A stretch of DNA of 6,539 nt, taken from contig JAUVQD010000084.1 of the NCBI GenBank assembly GCA_030598355.1, positions 1-6,539 on the forward strand, written 5' to 3'. The notes under the pieces are model-generated. The model was not told where the DNA came from. It worked only from the letters and a program-made list of their open reading frames with translations, and searched no databases. Position 1 is the first letter of the stretch. Every line of letters begins with the position of its first letter. The DNA is from Actinomycetes bacterium (lineage in GTDB: Bacteria; Actinomycetota; Aquicultoria; CAJVYJ01; JAUVQD01). The position numbers and the translations under genes are program-made. Positions 1 through 6,252 of the stretch are shown in pieces.

Positions 1-60
1 ACGCACGGTCGATTGACTCCAGACAAAGCGAAGAAGGTAGTGTCAAAATATGCCAAGTAA
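1..60 (+). CDS. C-terminus of NuoE-like [2Fe-2S] subunit (partial)
   Basis: The first 60 bases read in frame 1 as the final 19 residues of a protein, ending at TAA 58-60. The translated end contains HGRLTPDKAKKVV, then a short basic tail ending KYAK. A 'G-(K/R)-L-T-P-(E/D)-K' segment followed by a short helix is the usual carboxyl end of NuoE/24-kDa thioredoxin-like [2Fe-2S] subunits of NADH dehydrogenases, HydC-type hydrogenase subunits and NAD-linked formate dehydrogenases. The stop lies 11 bases inside the following NuoF-like gene, the tight coupling expected for E-F subunit pairs. The cluster cysteines lie upstream of the window, so identity rests on this tail and on gene order. It would supply the small flavoprotein-associated [2Fe-2S] subunit of the complex. 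Confidence 0.72.
   Translation, partial: THGRLTPDKAKKVVSKYAK
31..37 (+). promoter_or_regulatory. Ribosome binding site for the NuoF-like gene
   Basis: AAGAAGG lies 12 bases before the ATG at 50, inside the coding sequence of the preceding NuoE-like gene. It supports that ATG as start and suggests translational coupling. The spacing is slightly long. Confidence 0.45.
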
Positions 61-1885
61 AACAAAAGGTATTGTCGGTCTTGGAAGTTGTGGTTTGGCC
101 GCCGGCGCCAAAGATGTTTTTTCCGCTTTCGAGAAAGAATTAGCTAGCAGCAAAGTCACGGCGGAATTAGGGCAGACAGGCTGCGTGGGTCTATGTTATC
201 GAGAAGTTTTAGTTGATGTAATCACCCCGAACGGCAAGGTCACATACGGCGAGGTCGTCCCCAAAATGGTTTCGAGAATAGTAGAAGAACATGTGAAAGA
301 CGGCAAGCCAATTTTAGAGTGGATTGCGCTCGATGATAACGGCGGCGAGGAAGCTCCTTTTCTGGCCAAGCAAAAGAGAATTGTCCTAAGAAATTGCGGT
401 CAACTTGATCCGGAAAAAATTGATGATTACCTGGCGGTCGATGGGTACAAAGCCATTGAAAAGGCGCTTAAGAAAATGGCGCCGGAAAAAGTAGTTGAGG
501 AAATTAAGGCGTCCGGGCTGCGCGGTCGAGGCGGCGCCGGCTTTACAACGGGCCTCAAGTGGGAATTTACGCGGAATGCTCCCGGAGATAAAAAGTTTAT
601 TATTTGTAACGCTGACGAAGGCGACCCTGGCGCTTTTATGGATAGAAGCGTTTTAGAGAGCGATCCCCATAGTGTGATTGAGGGGATGTTGATCGCGGGA
701 TACGCGATCGGAGCGGGCGAGGGTTATATATATTGCCGGGCTGAATACCCGTTGGCTATAGAGCGCCTGGGAAAAGCAATTGATGAAGCTAAGGGTAAAG
801 GTCTTCTAGGCGACTCTATCCTGGGTTCCGACTTTGGCTTCAATATTAAGATTAAAGAAGGGGCCGGCGCCTTTGTGTGCGGCGAGGAAACGGCTCTTAT
901 GGCATCTATCGAAGGGCGTCGAGGGATGCCTCGACTAAGACCGCCTTTTCCAGCCACATCCGGCCTCTGGGGAAATCCTACTTGCATCAATAACGTCGAA
1001 ACTTTCGCTAACATTGCCTGGATAGTTAACCACGGGGCTAAGGAATACGCCGCCATCGGCACCAAGGGGAGCAAGGGCACAAAGGTCTTTGCCTTAACCG
1101 GAAAAATTGCCAGAAGCGGCCTTGCCGAAGTGCCAATGGGGATGACCCTTAAAGATGTTGTCTTCAAGGTTGGCGGCGGCATGAAAGAGGGCGGCGAGTT
1201 CAAAGGGGTGCAAATAGGCGGACCGACTGGCGGTTGCCTGCCGGCTGAAATCATTGAAACCGAAGTAGACTATGACTCGCTTACCCAAACGGGAGCAACA
1301 ATGGGCTCAGGCGGCATGGTCATACTTGACCAAACGACTTGCATGGTTGATTTGGCCCGCTTCTTTATGTCCTTCGCCCAAAACGAATCTTGCGGCAAGT
1401 GTGTGCCGTGCCGGGTCGGTACAAAGCGCATACTGGAAATACTTGATAAAATCACGGCCGGTCAGGCCGATGAAACGGATCTTGAGACACTCAAGGTTTT
1501 GGCTGTCGACATAAAAGCATCGTCTCTATGCGGCTTAGGTCAGACCGCGCCCAATCCAGTGCTGTCAACTATCCGCTATTTTAAAAACGAATATCTTGAA
1601 CATATAAATGAGGGCTATTGTCGGGCGGGTGTCTGTGCCGATCTGACAAAAGTTGTGATCAGTCAAAAACTCTGTCGTCAATGCGCGGTGTGTATCCGCC
1701 ATTGCCCGGTAACCGCTATTTCCGGAGCGCGGCACGAGTTAACTGAGATAAACCAGGGAGACTGTACTCAATGCCAAGTGTGTGTGGCGACATGTCCATG
1801 GGACGCGATATCGGTTGTCTCACCAAGGTCAGCTGAATTCAAAGATGAACAAAGCGAGGAATCAGCGGAGGTGACCACTGAATAA
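50..1885 (+). CDS. nuoF: NuoF/HydB-type NAD(P)H-binding flavoprotein subunit of the formate dehydrogenase
   Basis: This is the diaphorase subunit: it binds FMN and NAD(P)(H) and passes electrons to or from the iron-sulfur chain of the formate dehydrogenase encoded next. Residues 1-90 form a thioredoxin-like [2Fe-2S] domain (C14, C45, C49). Residues 110-430 are the NuoF core, with the glycine-rich FMN/NADH motif GLRGRGGAGF (156-165), CNADEGDPGAFMDR (186-199), and VCGEETALMASIEGR (276-290). An SLBB-like region follows. The N3-type [4Fe-4S] ligands are C448, C451, C454 and C494. Two ferredoxin-type [4Fe-4S] motifs close the protein (C542/C545/C548/C552 and C572/C575/C578/C582), followed by an acidic tail. 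A C524/C529 pair precedes them. At 611 residues it is much longer than complex I NuoF (about 440). The extra domains are typical of HydB/HndC-like subunits. The wording GDPGAFMDR and NNVETFANI also fits that group. No membrane segment is seen. The stop overlaps the next start by one base. Confidence 0.93.
   Translation: MPSKTKGIVGLGSCGLAAGAKDVFSAFEKELASSKVTAELGQTGCVGLCYREVLVDVITPNGKVTYGEVVPKMVSRIVEEHVKDGKPILEWIALDDNGGEEAPFLAKQKRIVLRNCGQLDPEKIDDYLAVDGYKAIEKALKKMAPEKVVEEIKASGLRGRGGAGFTTGLKWEFTRNAPGDKKFIICNADEGDPGAFMDRSVLESDPHSVIEGMLIAGYAIGAGEGYIYCRAEYPLAIERLGKAIDEAKGKGLLGDSILGSDFGFNIKIKEGAGAFVCGEETALMASIEGRRGMPRLRPPFPATSGLWGNPTCINNVETFANIAWIVNHGAKEYAAIGTKGSKGTKVFALTGKIARSGLAEVPMGMTLKDVVFKVGGGMKEGGEFKGVQIGGPTGGCLPAEIIETEVDYDSLTQTGATMGSGGMVILDQTTCMVDLARFFMSFAQNESCGKCVPCRVGTKRILEILDKITAGQADETDLETLKVLAVDIKASSLCGLGQTAPNPVLSTIRYFKNEYLEHINEGYCRAGVCADLTKVVISQKLCRQCAVCIRHCPVTAISGARHELTEINQGDCTQCQVCVATCPWDAISVVSPRSAEFKDEQSEESAEVTTE
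1867..1873 (+). promoter_or_regulatory. Strong Shine-Dalgarno for the catalytic subunit
   Basis: GGAGGTG lies 11 bases upstream of the ATG at 1885, within the last codons of the NuoF-like gene. It fixes the start of the catalytic subunit, and the TAATG stop/start overlap indicates coupled translation. Confidence 0.7.
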
Positions 1886-4581
1886 TGTCAAAAACAGTGA
1901 CTGATAAATTTACAGTTAATATTAACGGGGAAGATCACAAGGTCGAGCCGAAAACGACCATTCTCGATCTAGCCGATGATCTTGGTATCAAGATTCCAAC
2001 GCTCTGCCACGACCCGAGGTTAAAACCCTTTGGCGCTTGCCGTCTTTGTTTGGTTGAGCTGGAGGGGGCCCGTAATCCAGTCCCGGCTTGCGCGACTATT
2101 CTTGGGCCGAACATGGTTATTAAAACTGATACGGAGCGCATCCACGCTATTCGGAAGACGATTATTGGTTTACTTCTGTCCGATCATCCGAGTGATTGTT
2201 TAACGTGTGATACTTGCGGCGATTGCCGGCTTCAAGAATACGCCTATGAGTACGGAGTTCGGGAAACCACTTTTAAAGAGGGCGAGTTACATCCTGTCCG
2301 ACCTCAAGAGTCAGACCCATTTATCGGCAGAGACATGTCGAAATGCATACTCTGTGGCCGATGTGTGCGTATCTGCGACGAGGTTGAAGCGGCTTTCGCG
2401 ATTGACTGGACATATCGCGGTTTCGAAACTCAAGTTAATACCCCTTATGGCGAGTCACTTTTAGACACAACCTGCGAGTTTTGCGGTCTCTGCGTGTCTA
2501 CGTGCCCGGTCGGAGCGTTGACTGAGGCGCGGTCAAAAGGTAAACACCGGGTTTGGGAAGCGAAGAAAACTTTGACGACTTGTCCTTACTGCGGTACTGG
2601 TTGCGAGCTGGAACTGCACGTAAAAGATAACCAAATTACAAAAGTAAAATCTCGTCCGGACAGCCTCAATCACGGCAACCTGTGCGTTAAGGGCAAGTTC
2701 GGTTATGATTTTGTAAATAGTCCCGAGCGGCTGAAGAAACCACTTTTGAAAAAAGGCAATGATTTCGTCGAGATCGAGTGGGAAGAGGCCCTGGATTTGA
2801 TGGCGAAGAAATTTGCCAAGATCAAGTCGGATAGCGGCCCGGATGCCATAGCCGGATTGTCTTCCGCCAAATGCACTAACGAAGAAAACTATCTCTTTCA
2901 AAAATTGATGCGCTCGGTGATTGGCACCAACAATGTTGATCATTGCGCCCGTCTCTGTCACGCATCGACCGTGGCCGGTCTGGCAATCTCCTTTGGTAGC
3001 GGCGCGATGACAAACTCGATAGACGATATTGAAGACGCCGGGGCCATTTTGGTGATCGGCTCAAACACTACCGAAGCCCATCCGATCATAGGTTTGGGCG
3101 TGCTCAAAGCCGCCAGGGAAAAGGGAGCCAAACTGATTGTTATCGACCCGCGCGGTATCAAGTTAACCAAGTTTGCCGATGTCTGGCTGCCGCAGAAACC
3201 CGGCACTGATGTCGCGGTACTCAACGGTCTGATGAATGTTATTCTCTCAGAGGGCCTGGCCGACAAAGATTTTATAAAAGAGCGCACTGAGGATTTCGAA
3301 GCACTCGAGAAACTACTGCCCGAATATACACCCGAAAAAGTAGAAGAAATCTCGGGGGTCCCAGCCGAAGATCTGCGCCGGGCCGCCCGGATGTACGCCA
3401 AGGCCGACGCTGCCTCGGTCATCTATTCAATGGGTATCACTCAACACACAACCGGCGTTGACAATGTAAAGTCAATCGCCAACCTGGCTATGCTAACCGG
3501 GAATATGGGCCGACGTGGCACCGGTGTCAATCCGCTTCGGGGACAAAACAATGTCCAAGGCGCCTGTGATATGGGGGCGTTGCCCAACGTCTATCCCGGG
3601 TATCAGAAAGTCGCCGAGGAGGCGTCCAGAGATAAACTGGGAAAAGCCTGGGGGTGTTCACTACCTGATTCAACCGGACTAACAGTGGTTGAGATAATGA
3701 ATGCCGCCGCTGAAGGCAGCGTCAAGGGGCTATACATAATGGGTGAGAACCCAATGTTGTCCGACCCCGATGTCGGTCATGTCGAGGAAGCTCTCGAAAA
3801 TCTCGATTTTCTCGTCGTCCAAGACATTTTCTTAACCGAAACCGCCGCCTTGGCCGACCTGGTTCTACCAGGCCAAACCTTTGCTGAGAAAGACGGCACA
3901 TTTACTTCCACCGAACGACGGGTCCAGCGCATAAGAAAGGCGATTGAACCGCCTGGCGAGGCCCGATCAGATTGGCAAATTATTACTGACGTCGCTAAAG
4001 CGATGGGTGACGACATGGCGTACAACTCACCGTCTGAGATTATGGATGAGATAGCCAGTGTTACCCCATCCTACGGCGGTATGAGTTTCGAGCGCATAGA
4101 CAAGGTCGGCCTCCAATGGCCGTGTCCCGATAAAGATCACCCCGGCACACCCGTGCTACATGCTGGCAAATTCGCGCGTGGCCTGGGTAAATTTCACCCG
4201 GTCGGATTTAAGCCGCCCGCTGAAGAGCCCGATGTTGAGTACCCGATGATACTCACAACCGGACGTTTGCTCAATCAATTTCATACTGGCACAATGACGC
4301 GTAAAACTGAGGGCATGGATGAAGTAGGTCCTGTGGCCGCAGCCGAGATAAGCCCGAAGGACGCCAAGAAACACAACTTAAAAACAGGGGACAAGGTCAA
4401 GCTTGTCACAAGACGAGGCGAGATAGAGGCCAACGCCTTGGTCACAGATAAATCGCGACCGGGCATCATTTTCATGCCTTTCCATTTCCACGAGGCGCCA
4501 GCGAATAGGCTGACCAACCCGGCCCTTGATCCTATCGCTAAGATCCCTGAGTTTAAGGTCTGTGCCGTCCGCATCAAATAG
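1885..4581 (+). CDS. fdhF: Formate dehydrogenase catalytic (alpha) subunit, Mo/W-bisPGD, cysteine form, with NuoG-like iron-sulfur N-terminus
   Basis: The enzyme interconverts formate and CO2 in the cytoplasm; no signal peptide or Tat motif is visible. Domains in order: a plant-type [2Fe-2S] ferredoxin (C41, C52, C55, C69); a NuoG-type His-Cys3 [4Fe-4S] site (H101, C105, C108, C114); two ferredoxin [4Fe-4S] motifs (C154/C157/C160/C164 and C197/C200/C203/C207); the formate dehydrogenase proximal [4Fe-4S] motif (C233, C236, C240, C267) with the electron-relay lysine K269; and the molybdopterin oxidoreductase body (about 278-700). C358-H359 in the segment CARLCHASTVAGL matches the Sec140-His141 active site of E. 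coli FdhF. R552 in the segment NPLRGQNNVQGACDMG matches its Arg333. The dinucleotide-binding domain starts near 785. The 898-residue length fits fused FdhA proteins such as that of Moorella. Other molybdopterin enzymes (nitrate or arsenate reductases) are unlikely because the R552 motif and the Cys-His pair are formate dehydrogenase hallmarks. The 3' end is duplicated downstream at 5662-5694. Confidence 0.94.
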   Translation: MSKTVTDKFTVNINGEDHKVEPKTTILDLADDLGIKIPTLCHDPRLKPFGACRLCLVELEGARNPVPACATILGPNMVIKTDTERIHAIRKTIIGLLLSDHPSDCLTCDTCGDCRLQEYAYEYGVRETTFKEGELHPVRPQESDPFIGRDMSKCILCGRCVRICDEVEAAFAIDWTYRGFETQVNTPYGESLLDTTCEFCGLCVSTCPVGALTEARSKGKHRVWEAKKTLTTCPYCGTGCELELHVKDNQITKVKSRPDSLNHGNLCVKGKFGYDFVNSPERLKKPLLKKGNDFVEIEWEEALDLMAKKFAKIKSDSGPDAIAGLSSAKCTNEENYLFQKLMRSVIGTNNVDHCARLCHASTVAGLAISFGSGAMTNSIDDIEDAGAILVIGSNTTEAHPIIGLGVLKAAREKGAKLIVIDPRGIKLTKFADVWLPQKPGTDVAVLNGLMNVILSEGLADKDFIKERTEDFEALEKLLPEYTPEKVEEISGVPAEDLRRAARMYAKADAASVIYSMGITQHTTGVDNVKSIANLAMLTGNMGRRGTGVNPLRGQNNVQGACDMGALPNVYPGYQKVAEEASRDKLGKAWGCSLPDSTGLTVVEIMNAAAEGSVKGLYIMGENPMLSDPDVGHVEEALENLDFLVVQDIFLTETAALADLVLPGQTFAEKDGTFTSTERRVQRIRKAIEPPGEARSDWQIITDVAKAMGDDMAYNSPSEIMDEIASVTPSYGGMSFERIDKVGLQWPCPDKDHPGTPVLHAGKFARGLGKFHPVGFKPPAEEPDVEYPMILTTGRLLNQFHTGTMTRKTEGMDEVGPVAAAEISPKDAKKHNLKTGDKVKLVTRRGEIEANALVTDKSRPGIIFMPFHFHEAPANRLTNPALDPIAKIPEFKVCAVRIK
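4548..4581 (+). repeat. Direct repeat, proximal copy (3' end of fdhF)
   Basis: These 34 bases encode the last codons and the TAG stop of the formate dehydrogenase gene. They recur at 5662-5694: 24 identical bases, then one base (C4572) absent from the distal copy, then 9 identical bases. The two copies flank the transposase unit. Confidence 0.93.
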
Positions 4582-4584
4582 ACC

Positions 4585-4598
4585 TAAGGGATAAGGGA
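4585..4598 (+). repeat. Tandem 7-mer TAAGGGA x2
   Basis: TAAGGGA occurs twice in a row (4585-4591, 4592-4598). The second copy runs into the left inverted repeat, which begins at 4593. It may be a junction scar of the insertion, but it is short enough to be chance. Confidence 0.5.
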
Positions 4599-4619
4599 CG
4601 TTGGTTGCGTTTGTTGCGG
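4593..4619 (+). repeat. Left 27-bp inverted repeat of the RAYT unit
   Basis: This stretch, starting AAGGGACGTTGG and ending TTGTTGCGG, is the exact reverse complement of 5630-5656. The match stops sharply on both sides. The pair brackets the transposase gene, leaving 29 bases before its ATG and none after its stop. RAYT genes are often flanked by inverted REP-like sequences, so this is probably the element end recognised by the enzyme. No convincing short hairpin is seen within one copy. Confidence 0.92.
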
Positions 4620-4648
4620 AAAACACGCTTACTTGCTAAACTCGCTGT

Positions 4649-5629
4649 ATGCCAAGGAAACCCAGGATTGAAGTAGAAGGACTGCCGTACCACATAATCG
4701 CAAGAGGTATTGAAAGAAGAAAGATATTCAGGGACAAAACTGATTACCGCTTCTTTCTGGGTCGTCTCGGCAAAATCCTAATAGACACGCATACGGATTT
4801 GTGGGCTTTTTCCCTTCTGCCCAATCATTTTCATCTACTAATTAGGTCAAATAAAGTTTCTATTTCGACGGTGATGCGCCGGCTGCTTACCGGCTATGCC
4901 GTTGTTTTCAACAAAAGACACAAACGTGTAGGACATCTCTTCCAAAATCGATACAAATCAATAGTATGTCAGGAGGAACCGTATCTTCTGGAGCTCATTA
5001 GGTACATCCATCTAAATCCGATCAGGGCCAAGCTTGTCGCCGATATGGACGAGCTCGGTTCATATCCATATTCGAGCCACAGCGCGCTCTTAATGAAAAC
5101 GAATCTTTCCTGGTATATCCCGGAAATTGTGCTGGATCAATTTGGCAAAAACTATAAATTGGCACAAAAGAATTACTTGCGCTTTTTGATAGAAGGCTTG
5201 TCGTCGGACCGGGATTTCGATTATGAGGGTGGCGGTCGGAAAAGATCACGTGAATCCGCAAATACAGACCCCAAAGAAAGCCAAGCATTTGATGAACGAG
5301 TGCTTGGTGACAGTGATTTTGTTCTCGCTTTGCAAGGGCATGAAGAAAAGATATTGAACAGGAGCGAGGACATAGAGATGACGGAGCTGGTAAACTTGGT
5401 GGCCGATTCCTATAATCTCACTCCGGAGCAAATTCAAGGTAAGGGTATTACCGACAGTCTTAATGAGGCCAGGGCTGTAAGCGCCTATCTTATTGCTACG
5501 CAAGGAGGCCTTTCTTTCTCCGAGATCGCTAGTTACTTTGATGTTCACCGTTCCAATGCTGCTAGAATGGTTAATCGTGGTAAACTCATAAGACTCAATG
5601 ATGATATAAAGACGAGGGTACATGTGTAG
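4649..5629 (+). CDS. REP-associated tyrosine transposase (RAYT, Y1/HUH family) with DnaA-like C-terminal helix-turn-helix
   Basis: This is a single-strand DNA endonuclease/transposase of the IS200-like Y1 family. Residues 1-150 carry the fold: the opening MPRKPRIEVEGLPYHIIARG typical of RAYTs, the metal-binding HUH motif H60-F61-H62 in LLPNHFHLLI, and the nucleophile Y119 in RYIHLNPIRA, which corresponds to Tyr115 of E. coli TnpA-REP. Residues 150-235 form a poorly conserved charged linker. Residues 240-315 resemble DnaA domain IV: an NLTPEQIQGKG segment, a conserved-looking EARAVSAYLI helix, and a helix-turn-helix ending in FDVHRSNAARMV. This C-terminal extension is known in one group of RAYTs and probably adds DNA-binding specificity. 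At 326 residues the frame is complete and catalytic residues are present. No Shine-Dalgarno precedes the ATG, suggesting low expression. The start is chosen by homology of the N-terminus. Confidence 0.92.
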   Translation: MPRKPRIEVEGLPYHIIARGIERRKIFRDKTDYRFFLGRLGKILIDTHTDLWAFSLLPNHFHLLIRSNKVSISTVMRRLLTGYAVVFNKRHKRVGHLFQNRYKSIVCQEEPYLLELIRYIHLNPIRAKLVADMDELGSYPYSSHSALLMKTNLSWYIPEIVLDQFGKNYKLAQKNYLRFLIEGLSSDRDFDYEGGGRKRSRESANTDPKESQAFDERVLGDSDFVLALQGHEEKILNRSEDIEMTELVNLVADSYNLTPEQIQGKGITDSLNEARAVSAYLIATQGGLSFSEIASYFDVHRSNAARMVNRGKLIRLNDDIKTRVHV

Positions 5630-5656
5630 CCGCAACAAACGCAACCAACGTCCCTT
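5630..5656 (-). repeat. Right 27-bp inverted repeat of the RAYT unit
   Basis: An exact reverse complement of 4593-4619, beginning at the base after the transposase stop codon (TAG 5627-5629). Only five bases (5657-5661) separate it from the distal copy of the direct repeat. Confidence 0.92.
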
Positions 5657-5661
5657 GAATG

Positions 5662-5694
5662 TGAGTTTAAGGTCTGTGCCGTCCGATCAAATAG
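5662..5694 (+). repeat. Direct repeat, distal copy (displaced fdhF 3' end, one base deleted)
   Basis: This 33-base copy of 4548-4581 lacks one base after position 5685. Read in the frame of the formate dehydrogenase it would encode EFKVCAVR, then shift to SNRDSDRYNQLKS and stop at 5726-5728. It is not attached to any open gene, so it is a non-coding remnant or duplication product. Confidence 0.93.
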
Positions 5695-5758
5695 GGACAG
5701 CGACCGTTATAACCAGCTTAAATCCTAACAAAACGTATTTACGGGTATATTATTAATT

Positions 5759-6220
5759 ATGAAAGAGATAGCCACATTTGGAGCGGGATGTTTCTGGGGA
5801 GTCGAGGAGACCTTTGGCAAGGTGCCGGGGGTCATTTCTACATCTGTCGGGTATACCGGAGGCCACATTGAAAACGTTGGCTACAAGCAGGTCTGCTCTG
5901 GAAATACCGGCCACGCGGAATCAGTGCGGGTGGAATTTGATCCATCAGTAGTCTCCTTTGATCAGCTCTTGAATGTTTTTTGGAAAACCCACAATCCCAC
6001 GACTAAAGATCGTCAAGGACCTGACTTTGGCTCTCAATACCGTTCTGTTATTTTCTACCATTCTCCGGACCAGAAGGCAGCGGCCGAAAAATCGAAAGAA
6101 GAGCTTGAAAAATCAGGAGAATTTGCGAACCCGATCGTCACTGAAATCATACCGGCACCCGAGTTTTATCGTGCTGAAGACTACCACCAAAAATACTTTG
6201 CTAAGAAGCGCGGAGCTTGA
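5759..6220 (+). CDS. msrA: Peptide-methionine (S)-S-oxide reductase MsrA
   Basis: MsrA reduces the S epimer of methionine sulfoxide, free or in proteins, repairing oxidative damage in the cytoplasm. The catalytic cysteine is C11 in GCFWG. Substrate-site residues align with the E. coli enzyme at constant offset: Y42, E54 (in TGHAE), D89 and Y94 (in [10 protein letters not shown]) match Tyr82, Glu94, Asp129 and Tyr134. The only other cysteine is C46. The C-terminal resolving cysteines of longer MsrA proteins are absent, and the protein ends [12 protein letters not shown]. At 153 residues it is a minimal form, with no MsrB fusion. The start is set by the family N-terminus ([10 protein letters not shown] a few residues in). 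No Shine-Dalgarno is evident before the ATG, though the upstream region is AT-rich. In an anaerobe this would be an oxygen-stress gene. It is unrelated to the upstream operon apart from position. Confidence 0.96.
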   Translation: MKEIATFGAGCFWGVEETFGKVPGVISTSVGYTGGHIENVGYKQVCSGNTGHAESVRVEFDPSVVSFDQLLNVFWKTHNPTTKDRQGPDFGSQYRSVIFYHSPDQKAAAEKSKEELEKSGEFANPIVTEIIPAPEFYRAEDYHQKYFAKKRGA

Positions 6221-6232
6221 AGGGTTACAGAG

Positions 6233-6252
6233 AAGATAAAGTCTTTTATCTT
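6233..6252. terminator. AT-rich hairpin between converging genes, possible weak terminator
   Basis: AAGATAAA (6233-6240) pairs perfectly with TTTATCTT (6245-6252) around a GTCT loop. The hairpin lies 12 bases after the msrA stop and abuts the stop of the minus-strand gene, the expected place for a bidirectional terminator. The stem is AT-only apart from one GC pair, and there is no clear T-run beyond it, so termination strength is doubtful. Confidence 0.35.

Larger units (their letters stand above)
4593..5656 (+). mobile_element. RAYT transposase unit bounded by 27-bp inverted repeats
   Basis: A 1,064-bp unit consists of one HUH/Y1 transposase gene between perfect inverted repeats. It sits directly behind the formate dehydrogenase stop codon and ahead of msrA. 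The direct repeat of the fdhF end lies just outside, at 4548-4581 and 5662-5694. The perfect repeats and intact reading frame suggest the unit is recent or maintained. RAYTs are usually single-copy domesticated genes, so mobility of this unit is inferred, not shown. Confidence 0.75.

Noticed and set aside
724..1254. Long open frame on the minus strand inside the NuoF-like gene
   Set aside because: Low-complexity, proline- and serine-rich translation with no recognisable motif, fully inside a well-supported plus-strand gene; it is a codon-bias shadow.
2956..2958. Possible selenocysteine site in formate dehydrogenase
   Set aside because: The codon is TGT (Cys), and the reading frame is uninterrupted, so no recoding is needed.
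4593..4628. REP-type hairpin inside the left inverted repeat
   Set aside because: Only a GCGT/ACGC pairing with bulges could be drawn (4607-4628), which extends beyond the conserved repeat and is not preserved at the right end.
4614..4642. Promoter-like pair TTGCGG and TAAACT, 17 bases apart, before the transposase
   Set aside because: Only 3 of 6 and 4 of 6 consensus matches, and the start of transcription would fall almost on the ATG. The -35 match also lies in the inverted repeat, whose sequence is explained otherwise.
5746..5751. TATATT as a -10 box for msrA
   Set aside because: No acceptable -35 element at the right spacing, and the AT-rich stretch is too close to the ATG to support a confident promoter.
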